Assembly: GCF_014253075.1 (NCBI RefSeq)
Contig: NZ_JACLZJ010000009.1
Span: 1 to 64,000 of the forward strand
Direction of reading: 5' to 3'
DNA: 64,000 nt
Origin: Ochrobactrum sp. CM-21-5
GTDB lineage: Bacteria > Pseudomonadota > Alphaproteobacteria > Rhizobiales > Rhizobiaceae
Positions 52,725 through 61,309 of this stretch are shown here, piece after piece. Both the position numbers and the translations under genes were made by a program. Below the pieces are notes generated by a model, which had not been told where the DNA came from, did no database searches, and saw nothing but the letters and a program-made list of their open reading frames with translations. How positions within the stretch are numbered: position 1 is the first letter of the stretch; the number at the start of each line of letters is the position of its first letter.

Positions 52725-53081
52725 ATGCCCAAAAACCCCACAAATTCAGCGGTCAAACCGCCAAAACACCTGCGAAAACCAACGCAAAATTGGTTCAAAT
52801 CTGTAATAGACGACTTCGATTTGGAGCCTCATCATATCAAATTGCTAACTCTTGCTGCTGATGCGTGGGATCGGGCGGTCTCTGCGCGCGAAGTAATCGA
52901 CGCGGATGGGATGACTTACACCGACCGTTTCGGGCAGCCGAAGCCACGCCCAGAAGTCGCAATCGAGCGTGACTCCCGCATCGGCTTCACCCGCCTTATT
53001 CGCGAGCTTGCTTTGGATGGCGTGGATGCTCCAGAAACGCCGCGCCCACCGCGCACTGCCGACTACGGGAATAGGCGCTGA
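52725..53081 (+). CDS. Terminase small subunit of the element (P27-like)
   Basis: 118 residues. LRKPTQNWFKSVIDDFDLEPHHIKLLTLAADAWDRAVSAREVIDADGMTYTDRFGQPKPRPEVAIERDSRIGFTRLIRELAL is the P27 TerS pattern. Distinct in sequence from the prophage TerS (45261). With no TerL in the element it should redirect the helper's TerL, as satellite TerS proteins do. Confidence 0.8.
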   Translation: MPKNPTNSAVKPPKHLRKPTQNWFKSVIDDFDLEPHHIKLLTLAADAWDRAVSAREVIDADGMTYTDRFGQPKPRPEVAIERDSRIGFTRLIRELALDGVDAPETPRPPRTADYGNRR

Positions 53082-53317
53082 TGCCCGTTCGTCGCAAAGC
53101 CGATAGACGACGCACGACGTTTCTGTTTGAAGATTGGGGGGAATTCCTCGGCACCGGCATCGACATGTTCTCCGATCTTCACCACGCCGGGATTACGGTC
53201 GACCACGAGCCGCCGCCACGCGAACTGGCCGAACAGGCTTGGCGCGCTCTTGGTGCGCAGATTGTCTCCGCCTATGGCACCGAGTGCTGGGGCGCGCGCG
53301 AATTTGGGCAATCCTGA
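53081..53317 (+). CDS. Hypothetical protein after TerS
   Basis: 78 residues; basic start (MPVRRKADRRR), then FLFEDWGEFLGTGIDMFSDLHHAGI. Coupled to TerS by shared stop/start. Unknown; the next gene begins with a similar basic motif. Confidence 0.55.
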   Translation: MPVRRKADRRRTTFLFEDWGEFLGTGIDMFSDLHHAGITVDHEPPPRELAEQAWRALGAQIVSAYGTECWGAREFGQS

Positions 53318-53589
53318 TGCCGGTTCGGAAAAGACACAACCGGCGAGCCGACCGAGTGGATTTCGAGATTACGCCTGAAATACGCGCCGCGTTTGAAGCC
53401 TACATCGAAAGCGAACCCGTCGAGGGTGGCGGTTGGCGTGAGCATTGGCGTTTGCACGATCTACTGCATGAGGCGGGCGTCTTGAGGCTGCCATATTGCC
53501 CGCCGTGCTGCTTCCATCCACAGGATCACGGAACCAGATGGCAATATGCGCCCCATGCTGTGGCCATCTACCGCCATCTTTCACAGTAA
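53317..53589 (+). CDS. Hypothetical Cys/His-containing protein
   Basis: 90 residues (MPVRKRHNRRADRVDFEITPEI...). C-terminal YCPPCCFHPQDHG may bind metal. Coupled to the previous gene; a terminator follows directly. Unknown. Confidence 0.55.
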   Translation: MPVRKRHNRRADRVDFEITPEIRAAFEAYIESEPVEGGGWREHWRLHDLLHEAGVLRLPYCPPCCFHPQDHGTRWQYAPHAVAIYRHLSQ

Positions 53590-53591
53590 AT

Positions 53592-53615
53592 GCCCGCCGT
53601 TGAGCGGGCTTTTTT
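53592..53615 (+). terminator. Intrinsic terminator
   Basis: GCCCGC/GCGGGC with a 6-nt loop and a TTTTTT run. Separates the packaging genes from the tail-like genes. Confidence 0.85.
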
Positions 53616-53628
53616 ATGAGGTACATTC

Positions 53629-53997
53629 ATGTCCGATAAGCCTTTTTCACAGATTACGCAGCCATTTGGCGACGGCGAATATAACTTCGCGCTGACTTGG
53701 GATGGCGCGATTGAGTGGGAAGAAAAAACGAGCCGTAGCCTTTATGGCACCTTCAAATTTATGGCCGAACATCAAAGTGGATTGGTTGCCGATGTGCGCG
53801 AAATTATCCGCATCGCATTAGTCGGTGGCGGACTGGCTCCGATACGGGCTCTGTCGCTGGTCAAGCGATATGTGGAGGGGCGTCCGCTTGATGAAAGCCT
53901 ACCCGTCGCACTGAGCGCAATCGAGGCTTTCCTTTTCGGTCCCGACGATAAATCCGGCGACACCGCCAAGACGGGAGAAGTCCCAGCCGATGGCTAA
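53629..53997 (+). CDS. Gene-transfer-agent family (GTA gp10-like) tail protein
   Basis: 122 residues. DGAIEWEEKTSRSLYGTFKFMAEHQSGLVADVREIIRIALVGGGLAPIRALSLVKRYVEGRPL matches the GTA family protein found just before the tape measure in GTAs and siphophages, where it acts in tail assembly. Overlaps the gp10-like gene by 8 bp. Confidence 0.75.
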   Translation: MSDKPFSQITQPFGDGEYNFALTWDGAIEWEEKTSRSLYGTFKFMAEHQSGLVADVREIIRIALVGGGLAPIRALSLVKRYVEGRPLDESLPVALSAIEAFLFGPDDKSGDTAKTGEVPADG

Positions 53998-54430
53998 GAA
54001 ATGGCACGCATCGGCAGCGTTCAAAAAGAGGCTGGCGAAGCTGCCGGCATCTGTTCTCAAAAGGACCAATGAGGCCATCAAGAAGAACGCCGAGGAATGG
54101 GTGGACTGGGCGCAGAAGATGGCCCCGGAAGACCCGAAAGACGGCATTCATCTGAGGCCTTCGATCCGCAATTACGAATCTGAAACCGGCGGCCAGGTGG
54201 TTCGTGCAGGTGGCGAGGCGACAACCGTGAACGGTTACGATTATGCCCTTGGCGTCGAGTTTGGAACCGCGCCTCACATCGCAGGCGGTCAATTCGAAGG
54301 TGCGCATCATCCGGGTACGTCAGGGCAGCCGTTCTTTTGGCCCTCATATCGAATGCTGCGAAAGCGAATGTCTGGTCGTCGCCGACGCGCACTGAATCAA
54401 GCCGTGAAGGATTTCAACGATGGCAAGTGA
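53990..54430 (+). CDS. HK97 gp10-like head-tail/tail-completion protein
   Basis: 146 residues. FKKRLAKLPASVLKRTNEAIKKNAEEWVDWAQKMAPEDPKDGIHLRPSI, YALGVEFGTAPH and QPFFWPSYRMLRKRMSGRRRRAL fit the HK97-gp10 family. Overlaps the tape-measure gene by 11 bp. Confidence 0.8.
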   Translation: MAKKWHASAAFKKRLAKLPASVLKRTNEAIKKNAEEWVDWAQKMAPEDPKDGIHLRPSIRNYESETGGQVVRAGGEATTVNGYDYALGVEFGTAPHIAGGQFEGAHHPGTSGQPFFWPSYRMLRKRMSGRRRRALNQAVKDFNDGK

Positions 54431-56636
54431 ACCCGCCCTCTATGCTCGTATGGAAATGCGCGTGAAAGATGCCGAGAAGCAACTGGCGAAGTTCAGTCAG
54501 CGACTCGACCAATCGGCCGGCAGCATGGAGCGGCGATGGAGCCGTGCCTCCAAAAACATGCAGACGTCAATGTCAAAGGCATTCGGCGGCAGCAGTTTGG
54601 CGAAGGGCATTTTTGCGGGCGTTTCGGCTGCGGGCGCAAAAGAACTGATTGACGCCGCTATCCGTATCGAGAATGCGTTGAAAGTGGCCGGCCTGTCTGG
54701 CCAGCAATTGAATGACGTATATGACCGCCTGTTTCAGAGTGCGACCAAAAACGCAGCGCCACTTGAAACACTGGTCACGCTGTACGGCCGCGTTTCCTTG
54801 GTCCAAAAGAACCTCGGTGCATCGACCGAAGATCTTTTGAAATTCACCGATAGTATCGCCATGGCGCTACGGGTGGCAGGCACTAGCCCGGAACAGGCCA
54901 GCGGCGCTTTGCTCCAGCTTTCGCAGGCTCTCGGCAGCGGGACGGTGAGAGCAGAAGAATTCAATTCTATGATGGAAGGCGGTTTGCCGATCCTTCAAGC
55001 CGCGGCAGCGGGCATCAAAGAGGCTGGCGGCGATGTCGCGAAGTTGCGCAACATCATGCTGGACGGTGAATTATCTTCAAAGGCGCTCTTCAAAGGCATT
55101 GAGGCCGGAACGCCCATTCTGGAAGAGCGGCTCGCGGGCGCTGTTCTGACAATTGATCAGCGCATGACGAATCTGAAAACGGCGCTGGTCGATGCGGCGA
55201 AGCGCTTTAATAACTCGACGGAGGCAGCCAATACCTTCGGCACCGCCATCGACAATACCGCTGCGTTTATCAACAATATCAACTTTGAGACGTTCATCTC
55301 CAAGATAAATCAGGTTGTGGAGGCTTTTGCCAGAGGCCAGGCGGCTGCCAATAACTTTGCCAATGACGTTGGCGCGGCTCTCGGTCTGGATAATATCGGC
55401 AAGTTGCTAACCGGCGGCGAAGCGCAGAAGAGCTTCCTTGGTGGTGCGTTGACGATTACGTCATCGAAAGTTATTCAAGACCGCATTACCGATGCATTCA
55501 AGGGCGGTGCAGTCGAGGGCAGTGCCGAAATGGACAAGGTTCTGCGCGAGAAGTACGGGAAAGGCGCCCGCCTTAAGCCAGAAAGTACAAACCCCGGCAC
55601 CACTGCGCAATTCACCCCAGTATCCATCAAGGATTTCCCCGCAGACGGTGCCGGCAAGGATAAGAAGAAGAAAAGCGGCAGCAAAACCCACGCCAAAACC
55701 GCTGACCAGCAGATCGATAGCGACATTCAGTCGGTCCGCGATCGAATTGCAGCGATGCAGCTTGAAACGCAGCTTGTAGGCAAGTCGTATCAGGAGCAGG
55801 AAAAGCGGCGTATGTCGCTGGAGCTGGAGCAGGCAGCACTCGCCAAGCTTCGTGACGAGGCGATCAAGAAAGGTCAGACTGACCTTTCGAATATCAAGAT
55901 TTCAGAAGAAACACGCGGCAAGATTGACGCTGTGTCCGAGGCTTATGCAAGGCAAGCAGAAGAACTTCGCCGAGTTCAAGACCAGCAAGACCGAGCAGAG
56001 CAGGCGGCAGACGATTTCTACGATACGTTCAAAAGCAGCACGGTGGGCGCAATTACCGGCGCTAATAGCCTTGCCGACGCATTGCAGAACATTGCGAATA
56101 AGCTGGCAGACCTCTTCTTGAGTGCAGGTTTCGATGCCTTGTTTAAGCCATCTTCTGGCGGGGTCGGAGGCGGTGCCTTCGGAAGTATATTCAGCGGGCT
56201 GGGCAAGCTCATCGGCTTTGACAGCGGCGGCTACACGGGCCCCGGTGGCGTTAAGCAGCCAGCAGGCGTCGTTCACAAAGGTGAGGTCGTATGGTCCCAA
56301 GATGACATTCGCCGCGCCGGAGGCGTCGGTAAGGTCGAAGCCATGCGTCGCGGCCTTGCTGGTTACGAGCGGGGCGGGGCGGTGAGTATGCCTTCACTAT
56401 CGGCACCGCGTATGCCCGACCTTTCGCGCATCACGAACAACAGTAATAGCACGGTCAACAGCGCGCCTGTGATTAACGTGACTGTGAATGGGGCTACTGG
56501 CGATAAGGAAATTGAGGCTCGCGCTTTCTCTGGCGCCCAGAGAGCGATCATGCAGTGGCAAAAAACGCCGTATTTCGCCCAAGCCGTTGCTGGCGGCGTT
56601 AAACAGGCAAATAAGCGCGGGATGCTACCCCGCTAA
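54420..56636 (+). CDS. Tail tape-measure protein
   Basis: 738 residues. N-terminal tape-measure domain (ELIDAAIRIENALKVAGLSGQQLNDVYDRLFQSATKN, GTVRAEEFNSMMEGGLPILQAAAAGIKEAGG), central charged coiled coil, and a Gly-rich C-terminus with HKGEVVWSQDDIRRAGGVGKVEAMRRGLAGYERGG. The length of such a protein sets siphophage tail length. Finding it in an element with few other tail genes is odd; no major tail protein is visible. Confidence 0.88.
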   Translation: MASEPALYARMEMRVKDAEKQLAKFSQRLDQSAGSMERRWSRASKNMQTSMSKAFGGSSLAKGIFAGVSAAGAKELIDAAIRIENALKVAGLSGQQLNDVYDRLFQSATKNAAPLETLVTLYGRVSLVQKNLGASTEDLLKFTDSIAMALRVAGTSPEQASGALLQLSQALGSGTVRAEEFNSMMEGGLPILQAAAAGIKEAGGDVAKLRNIMLDGELSSKALFKGIEAGTPILEERLAGAVLTIDQRMTNLKTALVDAAKRFNNSTEAANTFGTAIDNTAAFINNINFETFISKINQVVEAFARGQAAANNFANDVGAALGLDNIGKLLTGGEAQKSFLGGALTITSSKVIQDRITDAFKGGAVEGSAEMDKVLREKYGKGARLKPESTNPGTTAQFTPVSIKDFPADGAGKDKKKKSGSKTHAKTADQQIDSDIQSVRDRIAAMQLETQLVGKSYQEQEKRRMSLELEQAALAKLRDEAIKKGQTDLSNIKISEETRGKIDAVSEAYARQAEELRRVQDQQDRAEQAADDFYDTFKSSTVGAITGANSLADALQNIANKLADLFLSAGFDALFKPSSGGVGGGAFGSIFSGLGKLIGFDSGGYTGPGGVKQPAGVVHKGEVVWSQDDIRRAGGVGKVEAMRRGLAGYERGGAVSMPSLSAPRMPDLSRITNNSNSTVNSAPVINVTVNGATGDKEIEARAFSGAQRAIMQWQKTPYFAQAVAGGVKQANKRGMLPR

Positions 56637-56784
56637 GCGTATTGGATGCCCTTCGGGGTGTCCTGTAACCGCCTATTGATATTGATGATTGGCGCCTGTC
56701 GCAGAACGTGATTGGAACAATTCTCAGGCGTTCCTATATAAAACGCTGAACATGTATGAAAAATGTACAGGTCAGCTAAGCTTG

Positions 56785-56860
56785 CGTGCTACGAAACGAG
56801 ACGCGAGTTTCGTAGCACGTTGCTTAACATTCGTCAATATGTTAAGTGATGGCATTAACT
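56785..56860 (+). promoter_or_regulatory. Inverted repeats upstream of the GNAT module
   Basis: CGTGCTACGAAAC (56785-56797) and its exact complement (56807-56819) flank 9 nt. Next comes TTAAC...GTTAA around 56825-56845 and another TTAAC. Ahead of an antitoxin-like gene these could be autoregulatory operators. The rest of 56637-56886 shows nothing. Confidence 0.4.
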
Positions 56861-56886
56861 GAACACCAGACAGAAAGGAACGTGCA

Positions 56887-57081
56887 ATGGCAGTTATCTC
56901 AAGCGCGTTCGGTCAGGTGAAATTGACCGATGACGACGCTAAGAAGTTTCGTAATCAGGTGACATTCGGTAAACCAAAAGCAGCCGCACATGAGACTGTC
57001 AAGAAAGGGCGCGAGCTCTTCAAGGAGTTTCAGGGCAAGGGTAAAGTGAAGTTTACCGTCAAGGCAGCCACGGGGGAATAG
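56887..57081 (+). CDS. Antitoxin-like small protein paired with GNAT enzyme
   Basis: 64 residues, basic (VKLTDDDAKKFRNQVTFGKPKAAAHETVKKGRELFKEFQGKG). AAAGGAACG upstream. Directly abuts the GNAT gene, whose TTG start follows its TAG stop. Not a typical ribbon-helix-helix antitoxin; the assignment comes from the pairing. Confidence 0.5.
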   Translation: MAVISSAFGQVKLTDDDAKKFRNQVTFGKPKAAAHETVKKGRELFKEFQGKGKVKFTVKAATGE

Positions 57082-57612
57082 TTGCCGAACGACGAATTCG
57101 AAGTTGAACTAAGACTGATAGAGCCCAGTGATAAAGTCACTGGGCTTTCTCTTGGCAGTGAGGAGTTCACGCCGCTGAAGATGTTTATTCAGCGGAAAGC
57201 CAAGGATTATCAGGTCAATAGTTTTGCCAGGACTTATGGTCTGTTTGGCCCTGAGGCGAAACTGATCGGTTATATCACGCTCATCTGCGGCGAGATCCTG
57301 ACAAAGACGCCCCAGGACGTGATTCCGCCAGAACAGATCTACGACTACAAAACATTTCCATCTGTGAAGATTGCCCGCCTTGCCGTCGACAGACGATATC
57401 AGGGCAAGGGACTGGGCGATTATCTGGTTTCTTTTGCGATAGGTGTTGTCAAGGACGCGATTGCGCCTCACGTCGGTTGTCGTTTCGTCGTTGTTGATTC
57501 GAAACAGTCAGCGGTGAGGTTTTATGAGCGTCTCGGCTTCACGCTGCTTGATACAGCTACGAACAGGGCCAACGAACAGCCGGTGATGTATCTCGACATC
57601 CTTAAAGCCTGA
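57082..57612 (+). CDS. GNAT N-acetyltransferase, TacT/AtaT-like toxin candidate
   Basis: 176 residues with a TTG start immediately after the preceding stop. Acetyl-CoA-binding loop VDRRYQGKGLGDYLVSFA and C-terminal VVDSKQSAVRFYERLGFTLL are typical of GNAT toxins that acetylate aminoacyl-tRNA. Length fits. A metabolic acetyltransferase cannot be excluded. Confidence 0.65.
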   Translation: MPNDEFEVELRLIEPSDKVTGLSLGSEEFTPLKMFIQRKAKDYQVNSFARTYGLFGPEAKLIGYITLICGEILTKTPQDVIPPEQIYDYKTFPSVKIARLAVDRRYQGKGLGDYLVSFAIGVVKDAIAPHVGCRFVVVDSKQSAVRFYERLGFTLLDTATNRANEQPVMYLDILKA

Positions 57613-57795
57613 TTAGCGTTGATTTCTCAATGATGCGTTCCTGAGCGCCCGTCGTAGGGCGTTTCACCCGGGATTCCTGTGAACATCCCCTAGCATCAGG
57701 GCGGCGCGGGTTGTGCAGGTGGTCCCTTCCAATCATTCTACCTTGGGGCGAGACAGGGAGATAAATGCAACCTAACTCACCAAAGCGAGATCACC

Positions 57796-58026
57796 ATGAA
57801 TACCATTCCTTACACCGCGTCTCTTTCCTGCGGCACTTGCGGCACAAAGGGCGTTCGAATTGACGACGATGCGGACGAAAATTCCATCGTTAGATGTAAG
57901 AATCCCGACTGCGACACAACTTTCGGCACTTGGGGAGATGTCCGAAAAATGGTTCGCGAAAAAACGGCGAAGAAAGCCAAGGATGACATCGTTGCATCGC
58001 TGAGAAAATCTCTGCGGAAGAGATGA
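57796..58026 (+). CDS. Small zinc-ribbon protein
   Basis: 76 residues. CGTCGTKGVRIDDDADENSIVRCKNPDC is a four-cysteine ribbon, followed by a basic helical tail (KMVREKTAKKAKDDIVASLRKSLRKR). Stands alone between the GNAT and ATPase modules. Confidence 0.55.
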   Translation: MNTIPYTASLSCGTCGTKGVRIDDDADENSIVRCKNPDCDTTFGTWGDVRKMVREKTAKKAKDDIVASLRKSLRKR

Positions 58027-58115
58027 CGTGCGGCGCCCTTCGGGGCGTCTCAACGTCAACTATAGATTGATTATTCCACCGAGAACAATTATTCAACCTC
58101 TTGGTGGAGGGGCTT

Positions 58116-59279
58116 GTGAAAAAACTAACAATTCGTTATCGGCGCCGGCTTTTATATTGGGCTAACAAAAGGTCGCGCAAGAAAAACTCAGGCACGGCCA
58201 AATTTGGTTATGTTCTGAGCGCAGATAGATTCGACCAAGTAAGGCTACCGTCAAACGCGATACAGATGCCGAAAGTGTTTTGTTTAGTGCAAAACACCGA
58301 ACAAACGCTGTCGTTTCTGGAAAAAACGAGGCAGCGGTTGCTTGCCCCCCCATTGTCTGGAACGAGGTCTCTCGCGGCACATGTAACTGGGAAAAGGAAA
58401 AATAAATCCGCGCCGCGATGGATAGGCCCTTATGTTGACTTTACAACCATAGAATTCATCAGCCCAGCCGCGGCTCTGGTGCTTGCTGCGGAATATCACA
58501 GGGCTGTTCTACTGAAAGAACAGAGCACGAAGAATATTTCTCGGCTGTTCTTGGTCGACGTTCATAAATGGAAGGCAAATGTAATAGAGAGCTTGATTGA
58601 AGTAGGATTCTTTGAGCTTTTGAAAATCACTGAAGGTGTACAGGCGCCAGAAGAGGGGGACCGGAAAATTCTAAAACTTCGCAGTGGCAGTCGAAATCAA
58701 GCTGATGAAGTGGATGGATTGCTCAATAGTATTGAGGAAATGTTCAGTGGTGTAGGTTTGAACGCCAACGATGCGTGCTTTGAACTTAACGGCGCATTGG
58801 GCGAGGCAATGGAGAATGCAGTCCGTTGTGCCTATCCAACTGAAATTTCTTTTGGCCGACCTCATGTTTCAAAGTGGTGGATGACAGGATCACTTTCGAA
58901 GGCTCAGCGTCAAATGACTGTGGCGATATATGATCAGGGAGTATCTATACCAGGTTCGCTTAGTAGTTGGCAGCTTTACGGTGGATTCCTAAACCGATTT
59001 CTAAGGAAGTTCGGTATGGCAAGAGATAGCGCCGACCCCAGATTTGATGGAGATGTCATCGCACTGGCAATCGATGAATCTGTTACGTCTACGGGATTGC
59101 AAAAACATGGTAAGGGTTTGGGTCATATAAAGGCTTTTATCGATTCCTGTAGCGCTGGCAGTCTGTTAATTATAAGTAGGCAGGGAATGTATATATATGA
59201 AAAAGGGAAGCCGCCTCTCACGTACAATTTACCGATAAGATTATCAGGTACATTGATCCAGTGGAACGTTGTAATTTAA
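58116..59279 (+). CDS. STAS-like/GHKL ATPase-domain protein of a cargo trio
   Basis: 387 residues, GTG start at 58116 (GGAGGGG upstream; an in-frame TTG at 58101 is less likely). Middle segment VDFTTIEFISPAAALVLAAEYHRA looks STAS-like. The C-terminal half has GHKL ATPase boxes: N-box LGEAMENAVRCAY, G1-like YDQGVSIPG and G2 KHGKGLGHIKAFI. Clearly more AT-rich than the element's structural genes, so recently acquired. A DUF4325 gene and a membrane-protein gene follow. Confidence 0.65.
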   Translation: MKKLTIRYRRRLLYWANKRSRKKNSGTAKFGYVLSADRFDQVRLPSNAIQMPKVFCLVQNTEQTLSFLEKTRQRLLAPPLSGTRSLAAHVTGKRKNKSAPRWIGPYVDFTTIEFISPAAALVLAAEYHRAVLLKEQSTKNISRLFLVDVHKWKANVIESLIEVGFFELLKITEGVQAPEEGDRKILKLRSGSRNQADEVDGLLNSIEEMFSGVGLNANDACFELNGALGEAMENAVRCAYPTEISFGRPHVSKWWMTGSLSKAQRQMTVAIYDQGVSIPGSLSSWQLYGGFLNRFLRKFGMARDSADPRFDGDVIALAIDESVTSTGLQKHGKGLGHIKAFIDSCSAGSLLIISRQGMYIYEKGKPPLTYNLPIRLSGTLIQWNVVI

Positions 59280-59309
59280 TGGGAGTTAACCTTTAGAAGG
59301 TTAAATCAA

Positions 59310-59672
59310 ATGAGCTTGAGAGTCATCGAAGTGCTGGATATTGGAAGAGATTTTACACTGACGCCTGGTGCTCGGTATAAAAAGCATGGAGATTTTTCTG
59401 GCGAAGAATTTCGAACTAAACTTCTGGCTCCTGCTTTGCGGCGTGTAATCAATGCCGACGGGGTTCTGAATGTTGTCATTGATACTGTGAAAAGAAGCTA
59501 TCTGGTTTCTTTTTTAGACGAAGCTTTTGGCGGTTTAATAAGAGACGAAGGCTTTTCTCTAGAGCAAACAAATCAGCATTTAAATATTGTAAGCTCGAAT
59601 AAGCGATTCGAGAAATATAGAATACTAGCAAAAAACTATATTCTCCGGGCATCTGAAGAGCATGCCAAGTAA
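59310..59672 (+). CDS. DUF4325 (STAS-like) protein
   Basis: 120 residues. FTLTPGARYKKHGDFSGEEFRTKLLAPALRRVINADGVLNVVIDTVKRSYLVSFLDEAFGGLIRDEG matches DUF4325. This domain is often encoded next to GHKL ATPases, like an anti-sigma kinase and its STAS partner. Overlaps the next gene by 11 bp. Confidence 0.75.
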   Translation: MSLRVIEVLDIGRDFTLTPGARYKKHGDFSGEEFRTKLLAPALRRVINADGVLNVVIDTVKRSYLVSFLDEAFGGLIRDEGFSLEQTNQHLNIVSSNKRFEKYRILAKNYILRASEEHAK

Positions 59673-60147
59673 CATTAGCCCAATTTTGCCAATTGTTAGT
59701 TTGCTGAGCGCATTTATAGGAGCCGCCGCTGCACTCTTTGGTCACCGCTGGCGTTACCGTGCAGATTACCGAAATCATTTGGTTACACAACTTATCACCA
59801 CAATTACCAATGTTGCGGATCTTTCAACCGATTATTGGCTCATGGAAATACATTCTCCAAGCTCTGCTAACGCATTGGAGCAAGCTAAGATCGAGGCAAA
59901 AATAGAAGGCTTGGTCGAAAAACTGGACGGCAGTATTGAAATAGTTCGACCGCACTTGAGCAAAATTGATATGTTGGGAATTGATATTCCTGCATCTAGG
60001 TTTGTTGATGCCTTAACCGGTGGTCAGTTCTCTGTGCCAGCTCGTGCTCAAGATGCTGAACGTGCAAAAGAGGCACAGGCAGCTGCGGCCTTCTTGATAT
60101 TGGAGATATCTAAAGCTGCGAATCGTCGAGTACTTGGCATTATGTAG
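59662..60147 (+). CDS. Membrane protein of the cargo trio
   Basis: 161 residues. One N-terminal membrane helix (ILPIVSLLSAFIGAAAALFG) followed by a basic turn and a cytosolic helical domain. Translationally coupled to the DUF4325 gene. A membrane-bound effector is a natural guess for a sensor/partner/effector set (inference). Confidence 0.6.
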   Translation: MPSNISPILPIVSLLSAFIGAAAALFGHRWRYRADYRNHLVTQLITTITNVADLSTDYWLMEIHSPSSANALEQAKIEAKIEGLVEKLDGSIEIVRPHLSKIDMLGIDIPASRFVDALTGGQFSVPARAQDAERAKEAQAAAAFLILEISKAANRRVLGIM

Positions 60148-60273
60148 AAGTTAATATTGGAAATTCTAGTACTAACTTTAGATAGGCTTTAACCAACACG
60201 GTATTACTGACTTGTGCTCTTAAAGCATTCCAGTTCCAACCGATTGCGGAATTCAGCTATCGCGGTCATGAAG

Positions 60274-60630
60274 CTACATCGATATGTCGTTAAGCTGCCA
60301 GCTATTACCTTCAGGCATATAAGTCACGTCAGCGCGGTATTGAGTTCTCAATTTCGCTCCGAACGAGTTTTCAGCATCCACGTAGGCATTTACGGTGTAT
60401 TTGCACCTATCGCGCTCAACCACGCTCACACCGTCAGAATTCGTGCCCCATGGGAATGAGGCTGTGGCGGGTGCTTTGAGGCGCTTCTTTACGAATTCCT
60501 GAGAGATCACGAAGGCCATGGTCTTTGAACCACATGCGTTCGGGTCTTTTCTCTTATTCACCTCGCTATACAACCACGCTGCACCGATAATTGTGGCCAG
60601 GACTACGATTGCCTTACGTCTTTGCCCCAT
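60274..60630 (-). CDS. Membrane-anchored or secreted small protein, minus strand
   Basis: 118 residues. N-terminal signal anchor (KAIVVLATIIGAAWLY), then a beta-rich domain with two cysteines (NACGSKTMAFVISQEFVKKRLKAPATASFPWG, CKYTVNAYVDAENSFGAKLRTQYRADVTY). Resembles small exported phage or mobile-element proteins of unknown function. Convergent with the trio. Confidence 0.65.
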   Translation of the reverse strand: MGQRRKAIVVLATIIGAAWLYSEVNKRKDPNACGSKTMAFVISQEFVKKRLKAPATASFPWGTNSDGVSVVERDRCKYTVNAYVDAENSFGAKLRTQYRADVTYMPEGNSWQLNDISM

Positions 60631-61039
60631 GAAATCCCCCGGTTGAACGGGCTTTCCATAGCATAGGCAAGCCTTGCCCCGAAAGGGGAGACTTTAACTT
60701 GAATTTTACGATGATTTCGGTAAGGGTATTCGCGGAGCCTGAGAACTCCCGAAGCCGTCCCTTGCCGGGGATGGGCTTCATCCGCGATAGGAACAGATCA
60801 GCCTTGCCGGGCATGATGTGTTCCGAATTACGACGCGCCCCTTTGCCGTGGGCGTGACCGGCACACTATTGCCGGGAGTGCCACGGTGCGTCAAGAGGAA
60901 TCTTGACCTCAATAAAGAAGGCCATGGCGCATGTTCTCGCGGACATGTTCTCAGACTCCCGGCGCCAGTGCTGATCACTGGTTCACCCGACACGAAAGCC
61001 CTGAGAAGCGGACGTGTTCGGTTTTACCGCGAGACCACA
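60631..61039. other. Gap with repeated TTGCCGGG words
   Basis: 409 bp without a convincing gene. TTGCCGGG-like words occur at 60762, 60804, 60843 (TTGCCGTGG) and 60869, plus TTGCCCCG near 60674. They could be binding sites for a regulator or recombinase, or a decayed gene. A long open frame crosses 60818-61039 but lacks a ribosome site. Confidence 0.35.
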
Positions 61040-61309
61040 ATGATTCACCCAGATATTGCGCCTGCCATGAGTGCGGGCATTTTCCTACAATTCGTCAGGC
61101 GAAGCATCGCGGACGAAATTGAGCGCTTGATTTCCATCCTAGATCAGATCGACGGCGACGCCGATCTAGAACCGTCATTGGGCGAATACAGCCCGTTCGG
61201 CGTGGATGTTGAATGCGACAATAGCGACCTTGAACCAGATGAAGAGGGCGGCTTTGACGAAGAGCCATACGACGGCTTTGCCCGCGAGTATTGGGAGGCG
61301 CGGGCATGA
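61040..61309 (+). CDS. Small acidic protein
   Basis: 89 residues from the ATG at 61040 (MIHPDIAPAMS). The C-terminal half is very acidic (DNSDLEPDEEGGFDEEPYDGF). Coupled by ATGA to the next gene. Such acidic proteins may be DNA mimics, but there is no direct sign. Unknown. Confidence 0.5.
   Translation: MIHPDIAPAMSAGIFLQFVRRSIADEIERLISILDQIDGDADLEPSLGEYSPFGVDVECDNSDLEPDEEGGFDEEPYDGFAREYWEARA

Noticed and set aside
44862-53081. Duplicate HNH/TerS as an assembly error
   Set aside because: The two copies are diverged paralogues, and the flanking att repeats explain the second copy as part of an inserted element.
60614-60814. 66-residue minus-strand frame
   Set aside because: No ribosome site and overlaps the start of the membrane-anchored gene; probably spurious.
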